Source of the DNA: Phoebastria nigripes
Taxonomy: Eukaryota; Chordata; Aves; Procellariiformes; Diomedeidae
Assembly: GCA_035582835.1 (NCBI GenBank)
Contig: JAYKAV010002795.1
Location: forward strand, 489,188 to 553,187
DNA length: 64,000 nt
Direction: 5' to 3'
This document shows positions 46,691 to 59,892 of this stretch, in pieces; the first letter of the stretch is position 1, and each line of letters begins with the position of its first letter. Both the position numbers and the translations under genes were made by a program. The notes beneath the pieces were generated by a model. That model was not told the DNA's origin. It saw nothing but the letters and a program-made list of their open reading frames with translations, and did no database searches.

Positions 46691-49600
46691 CAGGTGTTTT
46701 TACCACCTTCAGTGGTAAATTTTGCTTTTTCCTGCGATGCTGATCTTAGTTGCAAGTAACAGGTGTTTTTTTTTTACTTTAAGAGACAAACTGTCTGTCA
46801 CCTCGCCAGTGCACTCTCCTCGCAAAGCCGGCTCTGCCATGCCAGCTCCTCAGCCTGGTAGGACGGTGCTCGGCAGATCCCTAGGCACTCAGTCCACGGC
46901 AGCAGATGCTGTTGTAGCACCAACACAAGCTAAGAAATCGGCATCTCCTTGATCTCCTTGGGCAGATAAACTTCTATAATGCTGTTGATAGCCTGAGTTA
47001 ACCCTGTCTCGAGCTAACTGGGGCTACAGCCGTGCAGTTTGACATTTCTCTGTGCTTGATCTGAATGCAGAGCATGAGGAGAAAAATCCGCCCCCTGTAT
47101 CGGATAATAAAAGTTTTGGCCTCTGTTGGGCCTAACTTTCACCCGTTGTTGTAAAATTTCACAAGAATGACATTTGTACAGTTATTTTTACTGGCTTTTT
47201 TTAGCTAATTCTCTTTTCTACTGGTGGGAATTAGTTCTGACTCTTTCTGGTCATTGTGACCTTGCTTCCCAGGGAAGTGCTGATTTTGTTCCACTGTCAA
47301 ATTGATTACAAATAGGAGGTAGTGCACAGAGATTTAGTTAGGGCATGGATGTACAGTATGGATTCTCAAGCAACAGTTGGTAATACTGGGTTCAGCTTTT
47401 TCATTGGGTGTTTAGTTAGTATTTAGAAATAAGAGGAAGAACGAAAACCTTGCATTTGACCGACAATTGATTATTCTTGTTATTATTTCCATGTCTTCTG
47501 CCCACTGTAAGTCAAGGATAATTGGTAGAAAAAAAATCTGTCCCATTCTGTTGGAAATCTGTTTCACGGTGATGTTCAGCAAACCAGCCGTCAGTCCAGT
47601 TACCAAAACCTTCAAGTCATTTAAAAGGGGAAAGCTGCTGTTTTCTGTCAAGACTTGTGATTAGGAAACTGAAAGGTCCCCTTCTCTGTATTTTTGATTC
47701 TTTCCAAGTACATTCTAAAGTTGTGCTTGTGCTTTCCTGGGAGAACAAGTAAGCTTCGTTCTATGTAAGAATTTTTAAAAGAAAATGAGTGTACAAACAC
47801 ACAGGTAATTTGAGCCTTATTGTGCCGTTCCTTATTCTCCCATACGACTGCAAACAGCTGAAAGTCCCGCATTTCCAGCAATCCTAAAATTAACTCCAGC
47901 GTTTCTGCAGTTCTAAAAAGGCAGGAGGGGACGATGTTTGTTTTCCCCCTTATGTTGCGCTGGTGACTGAAGCGGATCCGGAGGGCTTGGCGGTGGGTGG
48001 GGTGAACCGTTACATATTTTCTGTCTCTGACGAATGCGCAGGCTGCTCGGCGTCCATCCTTCTCCTCTCTCTGGTCAGTGGCAAAAGCTCCTAACGAGTA
48101 GACAGTCCTGGTGATTAAAGCCGAGGTAGAGTAGTTTGACTGCAGGGATTTCCCATGCGACAGTGCAGCCAGGGATCTTTTATGGCCAGGGGCTTCTGAT
48201 CATGTCTGCGGCCGAGGAGGAGGTGAGGTAAGGGGGCTCGGGGGCTTGGAGTAAAAGCTCAGGTGAGCTGGGGTTGATGGTGTGCTGAGAGAGGGTGGCT
48301 GCATGCTCTGGGTCGGTTGTACTGAGCCTGGGTGTCTGCCCTGGGAGCGTTTCTGTGGCTCTTTGTAAGAAAACGATCCCTTTGCAGTGTATTTCTCGAA
48401 AAACGGTAACTTGACTGACATTTCTGAATTGAAATGGCAAAGGATGGGGCAAAACGGAACAAGGAATGTATGTTAGTACGCTTTGACACATACATTTGAA
48501 GGTTTGGGTTTCAGCTCATGTGAAACTTGTTTTACAAGACCATCTCTGTTTTTTCAACTGTGTTGAAAACGGATTCAGCTGCTGTTTGTTGTGGCTACTT
48601 GGGTTCATCACCCAGCTCCTCTCATCCTTGCAGTGCCTTTTAAAACTGGCTTTATCAAGTTTCAGATCAGTTGAAACTGAAAAGTTATTCAAAAAATCTT
48701 AATGACTGGCTGTACCCTTATCAATGTGTACTTTTACTTAATACTTTTAACACTAAAATTGTGAGTCCACTGATGCAGTGGACTGTTGAATTATTGCTAA
48801 TAGACAACATTTTCATTTAAAAAACTAAGTGTTTTCTTAATTGAGGCAACAACATTAAGTTTTTTGGGTTTTTTAAAGCAACTCACAGGTCTGAATGCAT
48901 GATTGTAAATGAGGAATTGTCATGAAATACCCGTTTTCTAGATGGATGCCATTAGTACCTGTTCTTAGCCCTTCATTAATGATTATTTTTGCTTCAAAGG
49001 GAACATCCAAGTCATCACAGATAACTTGCAAGTGATGCAAGTNTCAGTAAATAACTGAAAAATTGGGGTCACAGACTGAGAGCATGGTGGCTGGCTTTGA
49101 ACGAGTTAGAGAAGAGCCCCGAAAGGGTTGGAAAACTTGCTGACAGTGAGGACTTCCAGCGGTCCAGTCTGCCTCTTAACAGAGGGAAGGTTAAAAGCAA
49201 ACTCGTTAACAGTTTATGAGTGCGTTTGTGAGGACAAAGGTGTAGTGAGGCAGTGATCAGATGCTAGGCAAGTTTAGACCAATTTTAAGAATTTAGCAAA
49301 GATTTTAGTATGTACTGAAGAGTTTTAATTGTAGACAGTTTTTCTAAAGAATTTTCTGTGGTTCAGAAGGTAATTGGTTTGGGAATTGTGTTGCTTAGGT
49401 GAAACTTTTTCTTAAAAGGTCTTTTCTGGCTTTGGATGGTTTTATAGCTGACAAGGGCAAGATTCAAAAGCAAAATTCTTATAAGCTGTGAAATCTAATT
49501 GCTGATGGAGAGTTTGCAATTAATTTTAACACACAGATTTGTTGACTTAGTAATTTGCTGACTGCCAGCGACTTCTGTGAGTCCAAAAAAAACCCCTAAA

Positions 49601-51718
49601 CTCTCCTAAAACATCACTTTTTGCCAAGCAAAGGATGAAGTCCAGTGCCCTTCTTGTAGTGCCTGCAATTGTATGTAGGTGTAATTCAGCCACTTTGGAC
49701 CAACAAAGCAACCTAGAAACATGCTNTCAGGAGTCGTTGAATCCTGAAAGCGCCTACATTGGGTACGCTATGGACTGGGTTACTGAAACTCCTGTGCCTG
49801 GGGTACTTCAGCTGGGGGAGCTGGAGCCAGCAGGCGCTCGCAGTGCTGCTGACGCTTCTTTTTTGACCAAGCCGTGATGCTGGAGAGGAAGGAGTTGTTA
49901 CATCGTGGTGAGCTTTTCAACAGAGCTGCTAAAGCACAACAGGGTACGTGTGAGCCGGGAAGGGGGGAACCCAGGCAGACTGTGCTCATCAGGTTGAATT
50001 TTGGTGATTTGCCAGCGTTCCCCTTGCAATCATTAGTACCCGTGAGGGGCCGCACAGCTGAGAAAAGTCATGAAATCGGTCTGCAGCCTCACTATTAGCA
50101 TCGAGCCGGGCAGAGGGAGGCAATTTTGTGGCTCTTTCTTAAAGCCACTTCAGATTTTCACCATCTCGTTTTTAAACATTGGCAATGCAAAATGAATTGC
50201 AGCAGGTACCCCTTTTATGCCTTCGCCTTATTGCTCAGACAGGATTCCCTGGATAGAGGCACAAACTCGGACAACAGTGACGATTGTTAAACAGTTGGAG
50301 TAAAAACCTCGGCAGATAATGGACCCCTTTGTTGTCTGGCTGCTCTGCGGTCCGAGAGGATGGGCGCTGCTGTCTCATTAGGAGGGAAGGTGATCCTTTC
50401 TTCCCACCCTGCTTCCAGCTTTTGTTTTTTGTGCTGCCACTCAACTAAGTGCTTTACGGAGTTTGTGCTCCAGATTTATTTATTTTTAATCTGGTTAATA
50501 GGAAGTAAATTATTCCCGTGAAAAAAGTTCCATTAATATTCCCTACTTTTTATGCTTGCTCTATTTTAACACTGCTGACCTGTATGGAGAAACACGATCC
50601 TTCCTAGCATTCCTGCCCAGCACATAGGAAGACTCCCTGAATTACAGATGTCCCTCTGAAAACTGGTCCCTAGACCACAGCCCGGTCAGCCCCTCGAGGG
50701 TGGCTGCACTGCCGCCTCCGTGCAGGGAAGCGATCCCCTTTGCCATGCTTTGTGAATGAATATCTTATTGCAGAACCCCTCCTCATTATCAGTCTTTCCA
50801 GCTGGTCTTTGCACTTCCCGCGAGCAGCAGGAGTGGAGTTCCACTGCCCTGTACTTGTGCCATGTAATAATGTGCTACGCTTTTTTTTGACTCAAGTTGT
50901 GGTTAATAATGGTCAAATTCTATTAAATAATTTTCATTTCACTTGCTGTGTTCAGTATTGCTCAATGTCTAAATTCTGCCTCTGAAAAAACCCCGTACTT
51001 TTTAAATGTCTAAATTACCTATTCACTGGCCATTCTTCGTCATGGTTTTGGTGGACTGTTCACTTTCTGTTAAAAGCCACAAAATAGAATTTATCTTTAA
51101 AATGCTCCTTGGAGGGGAAGAAGGCAATGTTAGATTTCCTTTTCTGACCTCCTCATACCATAAATATGAATCGTTATCACTGCTTGGGTAGTGACGCATG
51201 GTTCTCCCCAAATTGTGGACTGTCTGGAAGATCTGGTTGGGATTTTTAAAAACTTGGCTTTCTTTTGTGTAAAACGAAGATGTAAGGTGAAAGTTCCCAG
51301 ATGCGCTATGGGCTAAATTGATGTACGGCAACGTATGGCTGGGCAGTTACGACGTTACTAGGTATTTTCTAGTGAAGGAAATGCTGAGAACGGTAAATAA
51401 TGTAGCAAAAAGAAATCCCTTTTCCTTCTGCAAACATAGAACTTAGCCAATATTAAGGTATGAAACTAATAATTCCTTAATGATTACATTTCAAAGAAGA
51501 ACCCAGGGCTTTAAGTAATAACACAAGTTACAAGGTTTTCTGACTCTATAAATAAAAAGCTATATTTGGAAAAAAAGAATAGTGTATTTATGGACAAAAC
51601 TGTATTAAGAGAAATGTGATGGAAAAATTGAGTCAGATGAGCTGATGTATGAGGCATTTCCCTATGGAGTCATTGGGCTGAAAAATGTTTCATATGCCTA
51701 AACTTGAACAGATGCTTC

Positions 51719-51720
<2 letters not shown>

Positions 51721-51761
<41 letters not shown>
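51721..51761. repeat. (CA)20 microsatellite
   Basis: Twenty uninterrupted CA units are followed by CGTACG and a C-rich stretch. It is likely to be length-polymorphic. Confidence 0.95.
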
Positions 51762-51763
<2 letters not shown>

Positions 51764-54299
51764 ACGTTCCCCCCGCCCCCAGTTTAATATTAGCAGTTCT
51801 GTTCATACCACTGTGATTAATTCACGAACCAGCCTGTTTTAGTCTCTTTTCCAGGGGCTATTGGGTATTTCCAGATCATCCAGGTACTTAAGCCCATGCC
51901 TAACTGCAAATATGCAAGCAGCCCGGTTATTAGCAGGATTTCTTTCAAGCTTTATATCCGGCATGTGCTTAAATGACTCACTGACCTGGGATTTACATTT
52001 TTACACAGGAGTAAAGGATTTCTCCCTATTACCTTGCTTAGATGAAAATCATTGGAGTCAGCCAGCTTTTTTGCCTAAATAAGGACATGATACCAGCTTT
52101 CGGCTCTTCAGATATTAGTTCCACCTTTTTAGTTACAAATTTGTCAGAAAACAATTCTGAGTGTGTGTGCCTGACCTTGTTTAAGATACTGTTGAAGTAC
52201 TAAGAGAAGACATACATATGGATTACCAGCAGATTGTGCCTACCATTCTTTTTAGTACGAATACTGTATTCAGTGGTGCTGGAGAAGTGGCCGACAATTG
52301 CGTTTTATAATTTTCCTTTGAGTGCCCGTTGCGGTGTTCCGCTCAGCCGTTAATCCGCTTTNCCAGGGTTGTTTTATTTGCCTGGTAGGTAGCTGTGCAC
52401 AGTGCTTCCTCTCTTCTAAAAATCCCCAAAGCCCTCCCAAAACATGCAGCACGTTGGAGCCGGTTGTTTCCACTTTGCTTTTCTGATCGAGCTAAAATGA
52501 TGAATGAATGTAGAAAAATAACATCTGGGTCTACCCCTCAGGATAGCTGTGGTGCGCCTCGGGAATACGCGGCTCGCGGGATGACCGATGGAGCTTGTGA
52601 CTCAGGGTGCGTTGGCTCCTGCTTGCGGTGACATCCCAGCATCGGACGCTTGTGAGTGGTGCAGCTGTGCCAGGCTCGTGTATAACGAGTCATTGCCTGT
52701 AAAGTTCTATATCTCTCTTGTGCTTAAAATAGTAGAGAGCCGGGAAGGGTGATGTCTTTCTTGTGTGTAGATGGTTTCCATGCTACCTTGAGGGTGAGTT
52801 TCTGACTCCTTGTTAGCTCCTGGAAGTCTTGCTCTGTTACAGATTTAGGGACACAGCTGACAAGTAATGCTGCATAACCCCGNGGCATGAGGCTAGAGAA
52901 ACATCTGTAGACAGGCAAGGGGCTGGGTGGTAGATTGTGCACATGGGGCTGGCCCTGTTGTTAATACGTTTGTAAATGGCATAGAAAGAAAATAATTAAG
53001 GTTCTTAATGTGTATCTTGCAGGTGTGCTGTCTCGCATGCAGCATCTCCTCCTAAAAATCTCCTGATTTTCACAGTAAACATTTTTAAGTAGTTGAGAAA
53101 TGACTAAATTTTAATTACAGCAGACATTCGTTCACAAGAGTTACTTAGCTGACATTCAAATACGTAGTTAAACTGTTTTTAAAAGAAGAATTTTCATAGT
53201 GGAAACTGTGATTCCTGGGATATTAAAAAAATAAAATAAAATTGAAGTGTTTGGGAGGAAGTACACGGTGATCTTCCGTGTAGCCATACGGCAATGATCT
53301 TCTTTATTCCTTGGTTCATGTAAAGTCTTCACTCCTTCAGGACTGTTTACTTGAAATGTCCACCTCTGTGGCAATACCCAGCTTGATTTGTATTCCTCAG
53401 CCTGCTCTTGTTGTCTTCGCAATCTGTGGCAAAACCTTATCNATCTGGGTGTCTGCAAAATCCGATTCCCTGGAGGATTGTGCTGGAGAGTTATCGACAG
53501 AAATAAATCATTGCTGCCCTTCAAGTGTGCCGATTGTGTGAGATTTGTCAGACAAGTAAATACTAAATACCAATCGGCTGTAACTTATCAACGATTAATA
53601 ACCTGAGGTACCATTTTTTTTCCCTTTTGGCTTCCTCTAGCGCCTCTCTTTTAGCTAATTCATTAATGCACTCTTCCCACAGCCCTCCGGGGAGACGCTC
53701 GCTCCTGGCTCCTTTAGAACAGCCGCACTGGATCAGACTGAACGTCCGCCTGGTTGTCAGGAGTCCTGTTTCTGACACTGGCTCACGCAGAGGCTACAGG
53801 AAAAGCACAGGAGAAGCGTGTTTGAAACCCCTCTCATCATTTTGACTGCTTTCCACCTAGAGATTTACCCATTGTGTGAAGCACTATCTCTTTTTTTCAG
53901 TTTTTAAGGGGTTTCCTTCGCCAGGTTACTTCAGATTTTACAGCTCCTTTCTCTTTTTCCCCCTCAGCGTTCTTGTTTTTCCACTGTTCTTCCTACACCA
54001 GCCAGCCCATACCTCTTCTCCGAAGCTGTTTCTATTCTTCTCTATTTCCGTGATGGGAGATGGTGAGAGTGACCAGAGCCGTNCGCCGTGGCTGGGATGC
54101 AGGTGAACCGTGGGCGCTCATGGTGACACAGCAGCATCCGCTGTTCGTGCGCTCGTCCTTCTCTAACACTGGTAAAAGGCTGTTGGCTTTCCGGACCGTG
54201 CTGAGCGGCGCCGGAGCTTTCATGGAGCAGTCTGTCAGCCCCAAGATCTCCTGCTTGCTGAGGCCACCTCAGGGCACATCATTTTTAGTGTGAAATTGA

Positions 54300-55030
54300 G
54301 ATTTTTTTTTTTTTTTAATTCAATGCATGCATTGCTTTATCTATGTGGAATTTCATCTGCCGTTTTATTACCAGGTTACTTAGAGTCATAAGGTCCTTCT
54401 GCCATTCCTTATGGTTGCTTATCTTCCTTGCCTTGAATATTGTCATCAGGATCCTTGGTCACATCCCACCCACCTCCCTGTTGCATTTTACTCAACAGTG
54501 TCCTGGTCTAGCACAGGTCCCATCCTCTCTCCCTGTGAAACTCCGCTCTGACCTCCCTCCCTTGCAGGAAATGACCGTTTACTCCTACTCTTTGTTATCT
54601 TTCACCCAGTTGTTTATCCATGCAGGGACAGTCCCTTTTCCGGTGCGGCCTTTCAGTGTCCCTACAAGAAGCCTTTGAAGAGAGAGACTCGCAGATCTTA
54701 AAAATCCAGGTAGCCTGGAGTCTTTTGTGAGGCTGGAAGTCCCTTTACAGAAGCCACACTGACTTTTTCCCTAGTATATCATATTTATACGGATGTATCA
54801 AGTGTCCACTAATTCTAGTCTGTATAATATTGTCTAATTAGTCCTGTACAAGTGTTGGGTTTGGAGGCCTGCAGTTTATCAGGATTTTCTTCGCAACCCT
54901 TGTCTTGCAGAGTTGGCATCACTCTTGCCTCCATGTACCAAGGCGATTTTAAGAAAGGCTGTAACCAGGTTGGCTGTTCCAGCTCTGAGCTCCCTTAACG
55001 TCTTTGGTGAATGCCACCCGGTCCTCCCCA
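54300..55030 (-). mobile_element. Second ancient LINE remnant (CR1/L2/L3-like), minus strand
   Basis: Plus-strand phrases such as GGAATTTCATCTGCCGTTTT, CCAGTTGTTTATCCATGCAG and TTTACAGAAGCCACACTGAC match the antisense strand of an old amniote LINE reverse-transcriptase region. The reverse-strand translation keeps PGYLDF, the start of the YLDFxKAFD RT motif, before a stop. It is heavily decayed, and the boundaries are approximate. Confidence 0.5.
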
Positions 55031-55344
55031 CCCATTACTCTTCCTTTTGGCTCTTTATTCTGTAACTGCCCCTCCCGTCGCTTCAGTGTGAGCCAGTTTC
55101 CCAGAGAGTCCCCGGAGGAACGGAGCTGGCGAGGAGGCTGGCTCTGTTTCTAGTACTGAGAGTAGGTGTGTAAAGAAGTCACATAATTTTTGCTGTGTGC
55201 CATTGTCATCGCTTTTAGTAGCATTAAGAAATGAACCTGTTCCTGGTGGTGGCTTTCTGCAGGGAGGCTTCCTCAAGATGCAGATGGGTATCTGAAGCAG
55301 TAACAAACCGATGGGGGAGAAACTATTTTAGTCATAGGATAGAT

Positions 55345-55926
55345 GGCAGCAGCGTGGCCAGCAGGTCGAGGGAGGGGATGCTCCCCTTCTGCTCCGCTCT
55401 GGTGAGACCCTCCCTGGAGCACTGCATCCAGCTCTGGGGTCCCCAGCACAAGACAGACATGGACCTGTTGGAGCGGGTCCAGAGGAGGCCATGGAAATGG
55501 CCAAGGGCTGGAACAGCTCTGCTACGGAGAGAGGCTGAGAGAGTTGGGGTTGTTCAGCCTGGGGAAGAGGGGGCTCTGGCGAGACCTTATTGCGATCTTT
55601 CAATATATGAAGGGGGCTTAGAAGTAAGAGAGAGATTTTTTTGCCAAGGTCTGTAGTGACAGGACAAGGGGCAACAGTTTTAAACTGTCAGAGGACAGGT
55701 TTAGATTGGATATAAGGAAGAAATGTTTTATGATGAGGGTGGTGAGACACTGGCGCAAGTTGCCCGGAGAAACTGTGGATGCCCCGTCATTGGAAGTGTT
55801 CAAGGTCAGGTTGGACGGGGCTCTGAGCAACCTGATCCAGTGAGAGATGTCCCTGCCCATGGCAGGGGGTTGGACTGGGTGATCTTTCAAGGTCCCTTCC
55901 AACCCAAACCATCCTGTGATTCTGTG
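55345..55926 (+). mobile_element. 5'-truncated CR1 LINE
   Basis: The CR1 3' region in forward orientation: GGCCAGCAGGTCGAGGGAGG, CTCTGGGGTCCCCAGCACAAG, GGTGGTGAGACACTGGCGCAAG, and the terminal CCTTCCAACCCAAACC then CTGTGATTCTGTGA. The RT C-terminal peptide remnant ([19 protein letters not shown]) is interrupted. It is closely related to the CCDC103 intron copy. Confidence 0.92.
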
Positions 55927-58900
55927 AACTTGGCAGAGTAGGTATGAGTTGCCTTAGTGAGAGAATCCACCAAATAATCAGTGGTTTCTTATTAGGAATT
56001 ACCTTGCTTGCAGCTAATCCCCCTTTTCTTTGAGTGAGTGAGGAGATGTGATACAGTGGATGCTCAAATATCCTTTGTATTAAGAATATTTTTGCAAGCA
56101 GACTTACGCACCTCTGCATTAGAAAATGGTTGGGCGCCTTGCGCATATCAGTGATTTAACCCTTCAGAGAACTGGTAAAGCGACAGCTGGCGTAGTTGGT
56201 GATAGATCTTTGAATATGTGCTAGGTGGAATAGTAAGGCTGTGTCTGCATTCATCGCTAAAGTAATCTAGTGTGTTAACGTTTTTTGTCTCTACTTCATA
56301 TTTTCCTGTGAATGTTTTATTCTGGTAATGCACACGGGAAATTACTTTCATCCAAACTTGCAGCATGGCCTTTGCCAGACTTGGGAGTGAACTGGGTTGT
56401 CCAAAGACTGCAGAGGCCACCAGGAGATTCTCTTGTTGGTACAGGTTCTGTTGTTATATGCTCGTCTTATTTTCTTTTAGTTATAAGAAAAGTAAGTTTT
56501 TTTACAATCTTTGGTGTTTTAGATATTTTTCTAAGATCTTTTAAGGCCAGACTGCTGACCTGGCCAGTGCTTTATAATCCTCTTTACACTGACACCCACT
56601 TAGTGTTGAGACAGTGAGTCGTGATTTGTCTGTGGTCTTGCTAAATGGTGGTGATCTGCTGTCTCCTGGTTGGAGCTTGAAGAGGACACGCACAGAACAA
56701 GCACAAAGTTCATTCAGTGACTGCCAAGGTTGTATCAAGATGTGACCACACCCTAAAATCTTCAAAGCTTGGAAATAAGAAACTGGGGGAAGCTTGGCAC
56801 TGTTGTGTTGCCCACAATTGTGNCTGTAGTATCTCCGTGTGCTTTTTTCCATCTCCAGCAGGATCAAAAAGCAGTATATACCATAGCATCATCCCATTGG
56901 CACTCTCATGTCAAGTCACTTGCCTGGCTTAAGCAGTTTCCATGCATTTGGGAGGCTAATCTGCCTTAAATTTGCTGCTAATTTTCATAATCCATGTTGA
57001 TAATAAGTCTGATAAAATACCTGGCCATGTAAAGCAGTCAGGTGGCAAAAAAATGACCCGCCTGCTACTTTGTGCTTGGTGAAGTGCGCCTTTCTCTGTG
57101 GCATGAGGCATGGTGGGAAAAGGGCTTCCAGCTTCCTCTCATAAAATAGAAGTTATTTGCAGCAGTTCTCAGAAAGAAAAAAAACAGTTGGTTTGTGTGT
57201 TCTCCCAGCTGGTGTGATGGACCGTAGGGAGTTCAATCAGCAAGTGCTTCAGGTCTCTTCCCAAGGGGGTCTAGAAGAGTATTCAAGTCTTTCAGAAAAT
57301 GACAATTTTGGGTTTCTTATTTCACTGTAGGAAATAATTTTTTTTCAACAAATAATTCACTTAGTGAATTTATGTGCGTATTTATATTCTAAATTTTATC
57401 TTTGGCAAAATAAAGCTGTTAAGACTCCTGTTGAACTCAAGCCAGAGTAAAATCTTAATGCCAGTGTAGCAGCTCTGATTTACTATGCTCCTTTTCTCAA
57501 AACAAATCGTACTTCAAACCGATTTACTGAAATGAAACTCTTCAATTATTTCTGCACTTCAGTAGCACTTGAGAGAAGTTGAAGCAGCAGGACGGCGTTT
57601 GGTAGGAGAGCGAGCGAGCTTGCCTGGAAGCTTGTGTGTTTGCTGCTATCTTCTTGTAGTGGGCCGCTTGCTCTCCGCAGGGCGCTCTGGAAGGAGCATC
57701 TGCCCCCTGCGCACGCAGCCTGTGCAGTGCGCGGCCATGTGTGCGCCGGGCGCCACGTCGCTGTAGAGAGTGGTTTTGATGGCGAGGCGCTGTCGTTCCG
57801 TCCTTGGCTGTAAGTGTTCCCAGCACCATCCTCATAGATTGTTGTGGTGTACAGGTGAGAAGATGGCTGTCTGGCGCGGCTGGCTACCATCCTCCTGAGC
57901 TTAGTGCTCTCCACCTATGGGGACATAGAGTTGTGTAAAGTCACAGAGGTCTGCGCAGCGTTCTGGTCCTCCGTATCTCGGCAAGTGGAAAGTCCTGACC
58001 AGGTTTAGCAGAGCTATTCCAAGTGCTGGATGTCTTGTAAAGCAGTTGGTGGTGAGGGTTTGCAATGTTCGCTGCAGTGTCCTCGCCTGCCTTCTGAACA
58101 TCCTTCCTTCTCTGTAAAGCTTAGTCGCAAAGCTGCTGTTGAAGAAAATGTTAGATGAATTTGGTACAATTGCAGGGTGAGGCAGCGTCTCGTGGTAGAC
58201 CAGATGACAGTGCTGGGAGAGAAAAATCTTTTTTATTTTAATTTGGGTCACACTGAAACAGCTGCCATCCTTAAATGTTGCAGAATGGGTGATTTGGGAC
58301 ATTGTTGCAGACTGTGACATGGTATGTGGTATCTATTTTATTTACAAGCCATTCATACTAGTTTTTGAGGCTTATCTATGAAGCAAACACTATTGTAGTT
58401 TCTTTTGACTGTCATAATATGGTGGTGCATGAATTAGGTGTTCATCCCCGTTTGATTGTATCCAGCTCAGCCGAGTGAGAGCCTTCTGACGTACAGGAGC
58501 CGACAGAATTGCTCTCTTTTGGCTTCTCTCTCCTTTCCCGAAATGGCCGTGAGAGTGATATTTGGGTCAGCTGCCTTGAGAGTGTCATTTTCTTTTGACA
58601 CTCATCCCTCTGAGCATATAGGAGGAGCCCGATGGGGAAATGCTGTGGTGCTGTTGGCTGCAGTGGAATCAGGAGTAGTTAAAGGGGTGTTGTGGTTATT
58701 CGAATCGCTAATCACGTCAAAACAGAGAAATCTCTCTGATGCCTGACTGAAATGGTATGTGAGTGAAGATGGCCAGACCTCGCTGTGAGAGAGATGGAGG
58801 GGCCCAGGTAAGTGCACGAACACTCTAGCCCGTACAAAGGCTGTTGCTCTCCAGCAGCATGCGTCCCTCAGTGGCTTTGCTGTGGATGTAACACACAACG

Positions 58901-59690
58901 GTACTTGTGTGTTCTTCGATTTGGACCAGAGACCTTTTTGGTCTGTCTGGGAAAATAGGATTTTTCCTTCTTTTCTTGCTGCAGTGCTCTGGGTCTCAGC
59001 GTGGAAGTGCCCGTCTGNAGGTCTGAAGTGTCTGGTAGGCGTCATGCTCCCGTTTCCTTTGAGTGCACAAGTTGTTTTGCTTCGCCTGGGCTCTGCTCTT
59101 CCCTTGCTTGTCTCNGGGTGCAGCCCCACGTGATGGTGCCGGGCCTGCCCGCACAAGGGCTGTTGTGGAGTTTGAAGCGGGACGCTGTCCTGCAGTTTCT
59201 TTCCCTCCGCTGTTCACAAGTTGGCGAGCGCGTCCTGAAATGAGCTGAATCTGGGGGATTCGTTGGTAGGTGTGTGCAGTAACCCCAGCCCCGCTGACCA
59301 TCACGCTCTGTCACTTTGGAGTGGTGTTGGTCACTTAGTACCTGCCTTTTGTTGTTATCCCCACTGCATTTTTTCCATCTTTACCCTGCCATTGCCTGTA
59401 TTTGATAAAATAACTGCTGAGAACACAGGTGCAATAGTCAACAGTACAGTATTTTTAATGTTTTAATAATGTTTTGTGTTTACATCATGCCAATGCTAGT
59501 GGAACTGCACAGGGCGCGTCAGGGGTGACTACACAGCAGCACCCCGTGCTTTTTTGGGAGTTGTCCCGCACTGTGAACAGGAAGGATCTTGGGTCACAGT
59601 ATCACTTGCCAGTGTATTTCAGGTCCCTGTAACTTGTCCCCCCTCTATTACCTTCATTCTTACAGGAAAAATTGCTTTGCTGCTGTTGTC
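55927..59690. other. AT-rich non-coding DNA
   Basis: No recognised exons or RNA genes. A GC-richer patch at about 57560-57780 and a strong donor-like CAG|GTAAGTG near 58808 stand out, but neither is attached to a supported exon. Confidence 0.45.
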
Positions 59691-59694
59691 TGAG

Positions 59695-59892
59695 ACTCTT
59701 CTCAGTGGTACCCAGGGAAGGGTGATGGGCACAGATTGAAACACAGGAAATTCCACTTAAAAGCTTTTTTTACTGTGAGTGTGGTCAGACATAGGAATAG
59801 GTTGCCCAGAGATCTTGTGGAGTCTCCATCCTCGGAGGTATTTAAAACCCGGCTGGACATGGACCTGCCAACCTCCTCTAGTTGACCCTGCT
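59695..59892 (+). mobile_element. Degraded CR1 3' fragment
   Basis: GGTTGCCCAGAGATCTTGTGGAGTCTCCATCC and GGAGGTATTTAAAACCCGGCTGGACA are characteristic of the CR1 3' region in forward orientation. The terminal ATTCTATG block is missing or unrecognisable. Confidence 0.8.

Larger units (their letters stand above)
46700..55340. other. AT-rich intron-like or intergenic DNA without recognised exons
   Basis: After the CpG island the DNA becomes AT-rich with many short, unsupported frames. One acceptor-like TTTTTTTTTACTTTAAG precedes 46784, followed by a 56-codon open stretch (to 46951) with no recognised homology; it might be an alternative 5' exon. A (CA)20 microsatellite and an ancient LINE remnant are the only clear structures. 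Confidence 0.45.
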
